From positions 14,292,302 through 14,356,301 of the forward strand of contig CM023534.1 in the NCBI GenBank assembly GCA_013350335.1: a stretch of 64,000 nucleotides of DNA, in the 5' to 3' direction. The DNA is from Chimonanthus salicifolius (lineage: Eukaryota; Streptophyta; Magnoliopsida; Laurales; Calycanthaceae). Position numbers and translations under genes: made by a program. The notes below the pieces were generated by a model. It searched no databases and was not told the DNA's origin. It saw nothing but the letters and a program-made list of their open reading frames with translations. This document shows, one piece after another, positions 44,496 to 55,056 of this stretch. Position 1 is the stretch's first letter, and each line of letters opens with the position of its first letter.

Positions 44496-45736
44496 AATTA
44501 ACATAGAAATTCAAAGCTTTCTATAAACAAAACAAAATTTGTCAATCTACCCATGATTCTGGGTGTTATTAATATATCTGAACCTTTTTTGACCTTTATT
44601 TTTGGAAAAAAAATTGTTTAATTATCAAGACTTTTCTTATTATGACCCGGTTTAACATGAGAAAGGGACATTCTTAGGACTACTCAGTTACTCTTCAAAA
44701 GATAAAATACAAGTCTAAGTCGACTAGTTTTCCAACTATTTATCAACACCTTCTTTTATTGAGCCTTTTGTAAATAACATAATCTTCCAATAACTGCAAA
44801 GTTTCAATAAGAAACTTGTTAAATTCATGTTTACTAAGTCGAATAATAAACAAATAATGAATAAAATGAGCAAGATATCATTGACCATGAAAAGATTACT
44901 GAAAAAGATGATTTCGATGTTACTCCTACTAAGGTCATTCACATTCTCATGATTAGGGGCACAAGTCAAGTGGCCCAGGTTAGTCCAGGAGTCAATTGGG
45001 CTCTAGCCCACATTGCAATTATGGGGCCAAACTTAGATATGCCAAGCATGCCGTAATTAATTTTAAATCTAGCTCGGGTCTTAAAAATAAACAAGGACCC
45101 AAATGAGGCCTTTGGATTTTTGGGCCCTTTCTCCATTTACTATTTTCCTCTCTTGTTCTTTACCCTATCCTAATATAGCTAATGGGTCATTTTTAGATAT
45201 GATAAAAGCTTCTCTGTACATAAGCATATGTAATTTCAAGTTCTATTTAGATATTTCGATAGGGAATGGCTCATTCGAGTGAAATATACTAGGGATTAAG
45301 TTCAGTTTAGAGATAGATGGTTAAGATTTTAAATTATTTAAATTAAACACTAGAGCTTTTAATTAAGACATCATAATACATTGCTTTAGAATAAATACAA
45401 AATATAAAAGTATCTATGGTGTATTATGAGCCCTCAAGATCAAATAGGATTTCAATCTAACTTCAAGCTCTCATGTCAGGTCAAGCCCTTAAAAGACAAG
45501 GTTGAAACTTGAAACTGACTTGATTTTAATTTGGGCCTATTTTTGAGCTCTAATTGAACTTGGGCCCTAGCCAAGTCAACCCGAGTTCGAGTTTCTGTAG
45601 TTGGGTTCCGCAGTGTAGGTCAGAGTTAACCTAAGTTGCACCCGCACTCACAATTATGGAGACTTGAGTTGCACCAAAAGATATGTTTGAATGGATCAAT
45701 ATTGGGCCCAATGGGCTTCTTTTATTTCTAGAAAGT
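44496..45736. other. Intergenic stretch
   Basis: No host gene recognised. 44940-45020 and 45470-45640 have scattered GGCCCA/GTCAA-rich words that resemble decayed MITE ends, but no pair could be fixed. Confidence 0.45.
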
Positions 45737-45744
45737 GATGTTGT

Positions 45745-45945
45745 TAGGGCTGCAACTCAGGTCGGGCGGGCCGGGTTTTAATAAACCCAACTCTAACCCG
45801 ACTCACACTGCATTGAACCCAACCCGACCCAACCCGAATCAAAAACCCGATTTAGTGAACCCAACCCGACCCGAGATTGTAATACCCTTAACCCAACCCG
45901 ACCCGACCCTTAACCCGACAAAATCCGACCCGAGTTGTAGCCCTA
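45745..45945. repeat. Left MITE block of the composite
   Basis: Begins TAGGGCTGCAACTCAGG and ends ACCCGAGTTGTAGCCCTA, so it has its own inverted ends and could be a complete 201-bp MITE. The inside is dominated by AACCCGACCC words. Confidence 0.85.
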
Positions 45946-46135
45946 GGTGTTGGTAAGACTACTCTAATGGATGTTCTAGTAGGAAGGAAAACTGGTGGAT
46001 ATATAGAAGGAAGCATCACCTTATCTGGCTACCCAAAGAAACAAGAAATCTTTGCTCGCATATCTGGATACTGTGAACAAAATGATATCCACACTCCCCA
46101 TGTTACTGTTTACGAATCTCTCCTATTCTCTGCAT
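45946..46135 (+). pseudogene. Captured PDR-type ABCG transporter exon fragment
   Basis: The open frame starts inside the Walker A motif ([18 protein letters not shown]) and runs through [19 protein letters not shown] and [18 protein letters not shown]. This corresponds to about 63 residues of the second nucleotide-binding domain of plant full-size PDR/ABCG pumps, including the Q-loop. Homology stops at 46135; the next 25 codons are unrelated before a stop. The first glycines of the P-loop are missing because the MITE block abuts. The frame is undamaged by stops, so capture may be fairly recent or the frame may be retained by chance. Confidence 0.88.
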
Positions 46136-46443
46136 CGAAAATGGATACCATGGAAAGGTACAAAGGAAGAGATCATGCACGAAATCTGAGCAGAATCAGA
46201 GAGGAGAAATAAAAATTTAAAGAAAGAAGAAAAGGAAAGCAAGGATGAGAAGCGCACGAATCTCAAATATTTAGAAATAATGTAAGATTTGCCCATTCCA
46301 AAAAATACTAGATGGAACAAGAAATTGGTTGCGATGAGTAAAAGTCCAGATGGGAAAAATTAAAAAAAAGAGTGATTTCTATACCTTGACAGAGAAAAAT
46401 CCATCACGATTGAAGAGAAAGTGTCGATTTTAAACGCCAGAAG

Positions 46444-46589
46444 AGACGCTGAGAGGAGAGAGAACCGGCAGCCATGGCGGTACCGACGCCGATGAATACA
46501 AAAAGGAAGGTGCAGATGAGCTCAGCCACCAAGGCAAGGAGGTAGGGCTGAGTCGCCTCCTCCCTGTTCCCCAATGCTATCTTCGCCAT
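46444..46589 (-). pseudogene. Captured first exon of a tonoplast aquaporin (TIP)
   Basis: From the ATG at 46587-46589 the minus strand encodes [15 protein letters not shown] then [18 protein letters not shown] and AMAAGSL. This is the N-terminus and first membrane helix of a plant TIP water channel, with the conserved glutamate of helix 1. Homology ends near 46444; the frame then runs on into unrelated sequence to 46404. Only about 48 of roughly 250 residues are present, so no channel could form. Confidence 0.85.
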
Positions 46590-46710
46590 TCCGTCCTCTC
46601 CAAGGTCTCTCTCCTTTCTTTCCATCTTGCCGTTTTTCCTTTTCCCTTCCATCGAAATCACCCATTTCTCTTCTGCAGTTCTGCTAGGGTTTGGGATGAG
46701 GAAAGGCAGC

Positions 46711-46719
46711 TTTTTATAT
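46711..46719 (-). promoter_or_regulatory. TATA box captured with the TIP fragment
   Basis: The minus strand reads AATATAAAAAGC about 122-130 bp upstream of the TIP ATG, followed by a CT-rich leader-like stretch. This suggests the element also captured a core promoter, which could transcribe the truncated exon. Confidence 0.4.
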
Positions 46720-46728
46720 TAAGTTATG

Positions 46729-46913
46729 TAGGGTCAGGTCGGGTCGGGTTGAAATTTAAAGGCCTCAACCTCAACTCGACCTGAATTTCGGTCGGGTTTT
46801 TCTTTTCTCAACCCGACCCGACCCTACAGCCCGACCATTGTAACCCGACCCGCATGATTTCTCGTGTCGGGTCATGCGGGTTGGGCTAAAATCCGACCCG
46901 AGTTGCAGCCCTA
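46729..46913. repeat. Right MITE block of the composite
   Basis: Begins with a diverged TAGGGTCAGGTCGGG and ends with the intact GAGTTGCAGCCCTA. It has the same GGGTCGGG/CCCGACCC composition as the left block. Confidence 0.75.
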
Positions 46914-46921
46914 GATGTTGT

Positions 46922-47269
46922 AAATGATGCTTACACCAACTTAGTTGTGCCACAACAAATATGTAGCCTTGAACAGTGTTAAAAATTGAGTTAGATGGCA
47001 AAAATGGGCTTTAAAGGGCCTTGTAATGTTGACGGGCGTCTCTAATTTAAATAAGCTTCCAATATGAGATACTTAATGATACAAGCTTTTGATCTCTTAT
47101 TTGATCTATAAATATTGATTTATATTACAAATACCACTATAAAATTCCTAAAGTTTGCCCAGTCATAACACATAAGAATAACACGACCATTGTCAATATA
47201 TTAAGATTACAAATAATAAAAATTATAATTTATACAATAGTGTTAATAGTGTGAGTATCATTTTATACT
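46922..47269. other. Intergenic spacer
   Basis: 348 bp of AT-rich sequence between the composite hAT element and Copia element 2. Nothing recognised. Confidence 0.5.
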
Positions 47270-47274
47270 ATAAG

Positions 47275-47594
47275 TGTTGTGATTTACAGCGAAATAACTA
47301 TGAAAGAAATCAATTACACATATAAAGAACACGCAGATTTACGTGGTTTGGCTAAATGCTTACGTTCACAGGCAACACAGGGAAGAGTTTTTTTTACTAA
47401 ATCAAAATGAGGAGATTACAATGTGCAGTCTATGCTTTGGTTTTTTTCTCTTCCTCTCTTTTCTCTCATACAAGCAGTTATCACCTATACAAAGGAAATG
47501 CTCTTACAATTATGCTATTGCACAATGGCAGTTATACAACTGCCAAAATACAAACTCAGTTATGAGCTGAGTTAAATCGAGCTAAATATCAACA
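47275..47594 (-). repeat. 3' LTR of Copia element 2
   Basis: 320 bp, matching 52760-53080. Contains a TATAAAG-like word near 47330 and ends next to the polypurine tract. Confidence 0.92.
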
Positions 47595-47806
47595 ATCTCC
47601 ACCTTGGCGAGATTTGCAGGCCACCTCCTCACTGCCACCTCCTCACCTCTCAAATATCTCCACCTTGGTATGAAAATCTCACGCCCAACAAACACAAGTG
47701 AACAAACAAACTGTGCTGCCATCAAATGCACCCGAAGGTGCTCAAATATGCAGGATGTTGATCAAGTCCAAACAATGCTTGAACTTGATCCCAGTTACCA
47801 CCTTGG

Positions 47807-48085
47807 TCAGCATATTGTAGGATTATCTGTAGTTCCAATCTTCTGAATGAGAATAACACATTCATTTACAACCTCTCGAACAAAATGGAAAAGAACATCG
47901 ATGTGCTTTGTTCTTGCATGATGAACCTGGTTCTTTGCTAAGTGAATAACACTCTGACTGTCACAATAGACATCCACGTGTTTCTGTATAAGACCCAAGT
48001 CCTCAAGCAACCCATATAGCCAAATGGCCTCACGAATGGCCTCTGTAACTGCTATGTACTCTGCCTTCAGTAGTAGAAAGAGCAA
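47807..48085 (-). pseudogene. Copia RNase H
   Basis: YIAVTEAIREAIWL and YCDSQSVIHLAKN, with HARTKHIDVLFHFVRE, are the hallmark Ty1/Copia RNase H motifs. A break at 48086-48209 separates it from reverse transcriptase. Confidence 0.88.
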
Positions 48086-48209
48086 CTGTAGACTGTAACG
48101 TCGACCTCCAACTCATCGGTCCATTAGCAAATGTAAACACATATCCTGAAGTAGACCGACATTTATCCAAATCACCAGCATAGTCCAAATCCACATAACC
48201 AATCACATG

Positions 48210-49253
48210 TCAACCAAACTGATCATCCCTCTCAAACATCAAACCAACATCTACGGTACTCAGAATGTACCGTAAAATCCATTTCACTGCTTGCCAATGC
48301 ATTTTTCCTAGATCATGCATGTACCTGCTTACTATACTGACAACCTGTGAAATGTCAGGCCTAGTACACACCATAGCATACATCAAGCTACCAACTGCAC
48401 ACGCATATGGAACCTGAGTCATGTACTCACGCTCTTTATCTGTGGGGGGAGACATCAAAGCACTAAGCTTAAAGTGATGGGCTAATGGTGTACTTACAGG
48501 TTTTGTATTTTTACCCATACCAAAACACTGTAATACCTTCTTCAGGTATTGTTCTTGTGACAAGCACACTGTTTCCTTCACTCTATCTCGATCAATTTCT
48601 ATACCAAGTATTTTCTTGGCTTCACCAAGATCCTTCATCTCAAACTCATTTCTCAACTGAGTCTTCAATTTGTCAATCTCTAACTTGCTCTTACAAGCAA
48701 TGAGCATGTCATCCACATATAAAAGCAAATATATGAAGGAACCATCACGTAGCTTGTGAAAATACACACAATGATCATATTGGCTTCTTGTATACTTCTG
48801 CCTTATCATAAACCGATCAAATCACTTGTACCATTGCCTTGGAGACTGTTTCAAAGCATATAACGACTTTCTCAGTTTACAAACCAAATTTTCTTTTCCA
48901 GTAACCTTAAAACCATTAGGTTGAGACATGTATATTTCCTCATCCAAATCACCGTGCAAGAAAACAGTTTTGACATCGAGTTGTGCTAACTCAAGATCAA
49001 ACTGTACAACTAAAGCTAGTAAAATACGAATACAAGAATGCTTAACAACCGGAGAAAAGATCTCATTATAGTCTATCCCTTCTTGTTGTGCATAGCCTTT
49101 AGCTAGCAACCTAGCCTTGAATCTCACACTAGTTTGTTCCTGGAGAACCTTCTTTCTTTGTGTATACCCGCTTGCAACCAATTGTTTTCTTTCCCTTTGG
49201 AAGTTGTACCAACTCCCAAGTTTGATTCTTGTGAAGAGACTACATCTCCTCAC
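48210..49253 (-). pseudogene. Copia reverse transcriptase
   Basis: The frame 48822-49253 includes RLLAKGYAQQEGIDYNEIF and LDVKTVFLHGDLDEEIYM. It ends RQWYK at an in-frame TGA where relatives have arginine (a CGA-to-TGA change fits). The same frame resumes at 48809 and carries the catalytic YVDDM at 48705-48719 and later the GSLMYAMVCTRPDIS motif. Confidence 0.9.
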
Positions 49254-49489
49254 TCATTGCATCCTTCCATTCTACACTTTCTGAGTTTCTCATAGCTTCT
49301 CTGTATGTAGACGGAATATCATCATCAACAACTGGAAGTGCGTATGCCACCATGTCTGTGAACCGTGCAGGCTTTCTTACCTCTTTTCTTGGTCTACTGA
49401 CTGCAATGGAGTCTAGCTGCTGTATAGACTCCTGAACTGGAGCTTCATCTGTAACTGTGTTCTTACTAACTGAATCATCTGTGAGACTA

Positions 49490-50390
49490 TCACCTGTCTG
49501 AACAGGTAATCACTGAAGTCACTGGAGCCTCAAACTCCATCTGTTGTGGAACACCCTTGGTCTTGTTCTCCTTCTGATCATCCTTATGCTTGTTTTGAGT
49601 GAACATAACAGACTCATCAAATGTAACATCCCTACTAACAATCAATTTCTTCGATTCGGGGCACCAAAGTCGATACCTCTTCACACCACTGCTAAAGCCT
49701 AAGAATATAGCTTTTTTGGCTCTAGGATCCAATTTACTTTCTTTGACATGAAAATATGCTGGACAACCAAATATATGCAAAGAATCATAATCTGTTGCAA
49801 GTGTTCCAAACTATACCTCAATGGGTGTTTTACCCTCATTTGCAGCTGTAGGCAACCGATTGATGAGATGAGATGCATATGTTACTTCCTCAGCCCAAAA
49901 TGTTTTGTCCACTCCAACATTGGACAACATACATTGTACCTTCTCCAATAAAGTACGGTTCATTCGTTCTACCACCCCCATTCTACTGCGGTGTGTCTCT
50001 GATTGTGAAATGTCTCACTATCCCCTCTGCCTGACATAGCTGCATGAATTGATCTGACTTGTTCTCACCACCATTGTCTGACCTGAGCTTTTTTATTTTT
50101 CTGTCAGTTTGAGTCTCAATCATCTTCTTCCACTTCAGGAACACATCCAAGACCTCACATTTGTGTTGCATGGGGTACACCCGCACTCGTCTAGAGAAGT
50201 CATCAACAAAAGTAATAAACCAATGCCTACCACTCAAAGATGCAACTCTGGTAGGTCCCCATACATCTGTATAAACATAATCTAGTATCCCCTTAGTGCA
50301 ATGAATAACTGTGCCAAACTTGACTCTAGTCTGCTTGTCCAGAACACAATGTTCACAAAATCCAAGTTTACAAGTCTTAGCTCCTTTCAA
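49490..50390 (-). pseudogene. Copia integrase
   Basis: The frame 49983-50390 starts at the second half of the zinc-binding HHCC domain (CEHC), then has the catalytic-core aspartates in YVYTDVWGP and LRSDNGGE. The frame 49490-49780 has MHIFGCPAYFHV and KAIFLGFSSGVKRYRLW, the conserved C-terminal part. The region with the catalytic glutamate (49781-49982) is broken. It would join element cDNA to the chromosome. Confidence 0.88.
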
Positions 50391-50466
50391 CAGTCCTTGC
50401 TTTACTAAACCTTACAAAGTTTTCTCACCCGTATGCCCCAAGCGTATATGGCACAATTTGGTAGTG

Positions 50467-50697
50467 TCAGAACCAACATTCCTCTTTACTATCAGTAACT
50501 GTCGCTGTTCCACCTACAATAGTACTTCCTTTCAAGAAATACAGATTGTTCTGTCGGGGACCTTTCATCACTACCAATGCACCCTTGACAACCTTTAGAA
50601 CTCCACCTTCCAAGGTAATTTTCAAACCTTTAGATTCTAAAGCACCCAATGAGATGAGGATTTTTCTTAAATCTGGTACATATCGAACATCTGTCAA
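50467..50697 (-). pseudogene. Copia protease end and pre-integrase segment
   Basis: VRYVPDLRKILISLGALESKG is the typical protease/gag-pre-integrase stretch, ending in the VVMKGPRQNNLYFLKG segment. It is separated by a stop from the parts on either side. Confidence 0.85.
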
Positions 50698-50815
50698 CTA
50701 CTCTGATTGCTCTATCATGCAATCTCAAACGGATTTTACCTATCCATTTTGTTGTACATGTATTATCATTATCCATAAAAACTGATACACCATCCAACTC
50801 CTCAAAGCTGGAAAA

Positions 50816-51142
50816 CTAGTCCCTGTTGGGACACATATGATAAATGCCACCCGAATCTAAAATCCACTCCCCAGAATGGTATGGCAATGATGAGCCAATT
50901 AGTGCTAACTCAGTATCATCATCATGTACAACATTTGCTTTTGGATTCTTCTTGTAATTTTTTTTCAATATTGGACAATCCTTTTTCCAATGCCCTTTAT
51001 GTCGACAAAAGGCACACTCATCCCTAGCAAGATTTATTCTATTAGATGATGTTGATGCTCCTCTCGTCTTAGAATGAGACTTAAACCGATTACCAAATTT
51101 CTTGTTTTGTAACCTACCTCTAACTGTTAAAGCCTCTGGCAT
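50816..51142 (-). pseudogene. Copia nucleocapsid knuckle and protease start
   Basis: CX2CX4HX4C knuckle at residues 43-56 of this frame (CAFCRHKGHWKKDC), followed by the protease active-site segment WILDSGGIYHMCPNRD at residues 93-108. The usual DSGA reads DSGG. Confidence 0.88.
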
Positions 51143-51172
51143 TGAGTATCTTTGGGCATGTTTGTCCTTTTT

Positions 51173-51779
51173 TCAATACTCATTATTGATCAATGTATTC
51201 ACCACAAGTTCAAATTTAATATCATTTTTCCCATACAATAGGGTGGTAGTCAGGTGATTATAATGGTCAGGCAATGAATTCAATAACAATATTGCTTTGT
51301 CTTCATCCAAAATTTCAACCTCTAAATTTTGCAAATCAGCAAAAATTTTGTTATAAGCTGTTAAGTGATCAGTCATAGAAGTACCTTCCTTGTAGTCGAA
51401 CCGGAAGAGCCTTTTCTTGAGATAGAGATAATTCTCAACACTCTTGGTCATATACTTGTCTTGCCACATCTTCTACAACTTCTTAGCTGAATTCTCCTTC
51501 ATAACAAAATATTTTTTATCTTTGGCGAGACAAAGCTGAATGGTGCCACAAACTTAGCGATTGATTTCACAAGTCATTTTGCTCCATATCTGTTGATTTC
51601 TCATCCTCTAGAGCAATATCCAACTCTTGATGATACATGACATCCATAACGCATTGCCACATGCCGAAGTTGTTTGTTCCATCAAACTTCTCCACCTCGA
51701 ATTTTGCATTTGAAACCATAGTTCTTGATACAGTTGAAGACTTAGAGGGCGAAGGTTCAGGGGGTGAGTCTTTTGTCAT
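51173..51779 (-). pseudogene. Copia gag
   Basis: The first frame (51567-51779) has KFEVEKFDGTNNFGMWQC, the gag N-terminal motif. After a break the second (51173-51469) has YLKKRLFRFDYKEGTSMTDH and ILLLNSLPDHYNHL, the conserved UBN2-type gag core. The gap at 51470-51566 carries stops or a shift. Confidence 0.87.
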
Positions 51780-52745
51780 TGCTCAAATAATTTGTGGACA
51801 ACAAACTAGTAAGTTTATGGGCTCTCTTCTATTTCTCTTTCTTCTTCTCACGGGCAAATGCTCGAACAATTGGTGGCTAAGAACTATTTCCCTTCTATCT
51901 CTCACCCTTTATGCTTTTCTACCTTATCTCTAGGAGCAAATCATTGATCAGTTGATGTGTAGCAATTTAGAATTGTTCAAATGCATAATAATAAATCCAC
52001 AAAACCTCTCGTTCCCAAATACACTTTAAAACAGCCCATATGGGTTCAGCAGAACATCACTAGAGACGGTCACAGGACTGCTTCTGACTAGAGAAGGCAG
52101 CCAGCGGCAAACAATGGAGGCAGCAGCAAAGGCGGAGGAGCAAGAGCGCAGCAGCAGCGAACGGCAATAGCATATAACACAAGCGAATGCAGCAGGCAGA
52201 GGCGAAGGCTGCACAAGATGGGTTGCAAACGAAAAACAACAATGCTAGTGGCTGCAGACGAAAAACAGCAATACTAGTGGCTGCAGACTGCATAAGCGAA
52301 GGTAGCAGAGGCTGAGGTAACTTAAAAAGCAGTGGCAAAGATTGCTGCAGACAGTAAAGGGCGAAAACAGATGTTGCAATCAACTTCTCCTCTCTGTTTC
52401 CCTTCTTTTTCTTCCTCTCGATCGCAATCTCTATATCTAACAAGCAGTCAAGCAATGGCGGTGTTTGACTGAGGTTTCAGTGGCGTATCACAAAACAGTC
52501 CAGATTTCTGTCCCTTTTTTTTTTGTGTTGGAACAGAGACAAAACTTAGGGACAACAGAGACTTGAGATGGCAACAACAGCTGTAACTAGATTCAGACAA
52601 AGTCTACAACGATTTGTTTTATCTCAGATTTCCCCCTTTGCTTTTTCGACCAACGAAAAAAAAAAAACACTGCTTTCTTGGGCCGATGGACTATACCCTG
52701 CAATCTCTAATTTCTTGCTTCCAATCCCGAGAAAATCGAACTCGA
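51780..52745 (-). other. 5' leader of Copia element 2
   Basis: A long untranslated leader between the primer-binding site and gag. The middle (about 52060-52330) is rich in GCAGC/GCAAG words and gives long but meaningless frames. Part of the packaging region would be expected here. Confidence 0.6.
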
Positions 52746-52757
52746 GCTCTGATACCA
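52746..52757 (-). other. Primer-binding site of Copia element 2
   Basis: On the minus strand TGGTATCAGAGC is a perfect match to the complement of the initiator-Met tRNA 3' end. Confidence 0.9.
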
Positions 52758-52759
52758 AT

Positions 52760-53080
52760 TGTTGTGATTTACAGCGAAATAACTATGCAAGAAATCAATC
52801 ACACATATAAAGAACACACAGATTTACGTGGTTCGGCTAAATGCCTACGTCCACGGGCAATATAGGGAAGAGTTTTTTTTTACTAAATCAAAATGAGGAG
52901 ATTACAATGTACAGTCTATTCTCTGGTTTTTTTCTCTTCCTCTCTTTTCTCTCATACAAGCAGTTATCACCTATACAAAGGAAATGCTCCTACAATTATA
53001 CTACTGCACAATGGCAGTTATACAACTGCCAAAATACAAACTCAGTTATGGGCTGAGTTAAATCGAACCAAATATCAACA
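52760..53080 (-). repeat. 5' LTR of Copia element 2
   Basis: 321 bp. The primer-binding site follows its inner end after a short AT spacer. Confidence 0.92.
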
Positions 53081-54091
53081 GTAAATACATCGTGATCTTA
53101 AGTACTCAAACCCCAAAATCATGAAAACTAAGACTCACAAAGACATGCACCCATTAGACGAGCGACCACAGAATATTAGGCTCTATCAAGCATGCAATTC
53201 AGTGTCTCATTGAAAGTCTTTTATTTTTTTTAATTAAGATGTAAAGGAGTTTAGGTGTCTCACGTGATTAATTTCGAGAGGCACACCGAAGAAATTCAAT
53301 GATGAGTGGCCCTTTGAAATTGAGTTTGAATTGAATATGAGACTTCCGCTTCTTGAAATGGGTTTTGAACAATCAAACCAACGCCTCTAAAAATCTGACT
53401 CTTCATCTCCCTTACTCTCCTAATATAATTGCTTTCTTTTGCCAACTTTTCTTTTTTTCATTGCTATTCTAATGAAGAAACATTTATGTATAGGTTAGAC
53501 TAAGACGCAGTGAATCATGGTTGGCCACAAGCATGGCATAGGCAAGTCCGGAATCCACGTCAAACGTTAGGATGTAAATTGGGCAAAATAAGGTTAAATC
53601 AGCACATATTTGTACCCATTCTGATTTTAGAGGTATAACAATGGATTAGATATGTTTACAACATAAAAGGTGGATATATGGTTTGCATCTAAATTTGAAA
53701 TGAACATTTTCATCTAAATCTCATATTATTTTGGACCCGATGCATGTAAAAGATCAAATTTCGGTTTTTTCTCATCTTTTATTGCAGTTCTCAACGTTTC
53801 TAATATATATAAAAAAAATACTTTCTACTATATTTGCCTTAGTATGCCGGATTTATCTTCATCCAAATCTTAAAAAAAAAAAAGGAATGCTTAATTTAAA
53901 TAAAAAAATAAAGGGAGTAGAGAATATGCACTGTTTTCAATCAGTTGCTTACCTTGTGCGTTCAAAATAAAGCAATTCCTTATAAAATATTTTTATGTTA
54001 AATTCGTTGTATAGTTTGAATGAGTTGGGTAATACAAACTCAAGGTGATCTCTTCATTTCACAGCTCTTTTTTGAAGATCAAGAATTTATG
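53081..54091. other. Intergenic stretch
   Basis: AT-rich, no gene, RNA or paired element ends recognised. Confidence 0.5.
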
Positions 54092-54099
54092 CTCTTAAA

Positions 54100-54245
54100 C
54101 ATGAAACAAATCTCGGCCGATGCGTATCTCAATATATATATCGACGATTATCTCTGATATCGTCCGATAAAGATTGTTTTTTAAAAAAATAGGAGAAAAA
54201 TTTCTCCACCGAGATATTGACCGATGGTTGAGATTTAAATCCCTA
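54100..54245. mobile_element. hAT-type MITE, CGGCCGATAT family
   Basis: 146 bp, ATCTCGGCCGATGCG near the left and GATTTAAATCCCTA at the right end. Flanks CTCTTAAA (54092-54099) and CTCCTAAA (54246-54253) agree at 7 of 8. Confidence 0.75.
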
Positions 54246-54516
54246 CTCCTAAATTTCACTTTTGGACCTTTACAAAACCTATTTTGGAGGCATGAATGAA
54301 GCGATATATTGGATTACACAACCTTCATTGGTGTAATTTGAAAATTTATTTGTTTTTCAAGAATCTTTACATAGACAAATGGTTGGTTGTTTCATCTTTG
54401 AAAGTGATGGTCATGCTCTTTTTCTTTAATGGTAAGAAAAAATTGCAATGACAAGTAAAAGGAGGTAGCGAACCACTATACCAAGCTGTCTGGATCGGCT
54501 CTTCTGTTCTTGTACT

Positions 54517-54678
54517 CAGGGCCGGCCTTAAATCCTCTAAAATCTCAGGGGCCTTAGGTGGAGTGAGATTTTAAAGCTCCTTTGTGACTGATATAGTAAG
54601 GAGTTCAAGTGTATAGGGATCCTTACTGTCTTGGGGCCTTAGGCAGTTGCCTACACCACCTATACCTAGGGCCAGCCC
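54517..54678. mobile_element. CAGGGCCGG-family MITE
   Basis: Starts CAGGGCCGGCC and ends CCTAGGGCCAGCCC. The interior (GGAGTGAGATTTTA, GGCCTTAGGCAG) matches the copy at 19030. The last bases of the right tip and the target duplication are not clear. Confidence 0.78.
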
Positions 54679-54679
54679 A

Positions 54680-55056
54680 TTCTGTCCTGCATCAAATCCA
54701 TGCCCTGATGAGATTCACAGGAACTTCTACTTGGATTCTTCAGGTGCTATTACCGTTAATGGCAGCGGTGCTCTGGTCACGGCCTCCGATTCTCATGGTT
54801 TTCCTTGATGGTCTTTTGTTTATCTCCTGCCACGGCTTGTGGATTGTTCCTCTTTTCTTGGCCCGGTTTGTGGGCGGCTTTTCATGAACTAGTTCGATTT
54901 ATTTCTAGCCTGGCTCGGGATGTGGGTGGCCTAACTTGTGGGTCTTTGCTCTTTTTGATTGCTTTGTCGTGCCCAAGCTCTGTGGCTTAGACGTTTATAT
55001 GTGGGCCTCTTGTATTCGCTTTGGATTAATAAAACTCTTACTCTTCACTAAAAAAT
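54680..55056 (+). mobile_element. 3' end of a LINE-like element
   Basis: T/G-rich sequence with repeated TTGTGG and CTTGTGGG words ends CTCTTGTATTCGCTTTGG, AATAAAACTC, then an A-rich TAAAAAATAAA. That is the usual 3' UTR style of plant L1 elements. No ORF2 protein is recognisable. Confidence 0.5.

Larger units (their letters stand above)
45745..46913. mobile_element. Pack-type hAT composite with two captured host gene fragments
   Basis: Starts TAGGGCTGCAACTC and ends GAGTTGCAGCCCTA (14-bp perfect inverted ends, continuing with one mismatch into GGTCGG). It is flanked by a perfect 8-bp duplication GATGTTGT at 45737-45744 and 46914-46921, the hAT signature. Length 1169 bp. Its left 201 bp and right 185 bp are themselves MITE-like blocks full of CCCGACCC. 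Between them sit an ABCG transporter exon piece (plus strand) and the promoter and first exon of a TIP aquaporin (minus strand). No transposase. Confidence 0.9.
47275..53080 (-). mobile_element. Ty1/Copia retrotransposon, full-length but inactivated
   Basis: LTRs at 47275-47594 and 52760-53080 (320 and 321 bp, TGTTGTG...ATCAACA) flank a minus-strand interior with gag, nucleocapsid, protease, integrase, reverse transcriptase and RNase H in Copia order. A perfect initiator-Met primer-binding site (TGGTATCAGAGC) adjoins the right LTR, and AAGGTGGAGATTG (polypurine tract) adjoins the left. By eye I count about 19 differences between the LTRs. In-frame stops and frame breaks split the polyprotein. 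Flanks ATAAG and GTAAA do not give a clean 5-bp duplication. Confidence 0.93.

Noticed and set aside
45946..46212. A functional ABC transporter gene
   Set aside because: Only about 63 residues of one nucleotide-binding domain, beginning within Walker A, inside a transposon.
52060..52455. A 131-codon minus-strand frame rich in A, C and L
   Set aside because: Located in the Copia leader between primer-binding site and gag, driven by GCAGC repeats; no conserved domain.
52568..52865. Overlapping plus-strand frames near the Copia primer-binding site
   Set aside because: They run antisense through the leader and the LTR edge and have no conserved content.
47275..53084. A clean 5-bp target duplication for Copia element 2
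   Set aside because: Flanks ATAAG and GTAAA match at only three of five positions, so I do not claim one.
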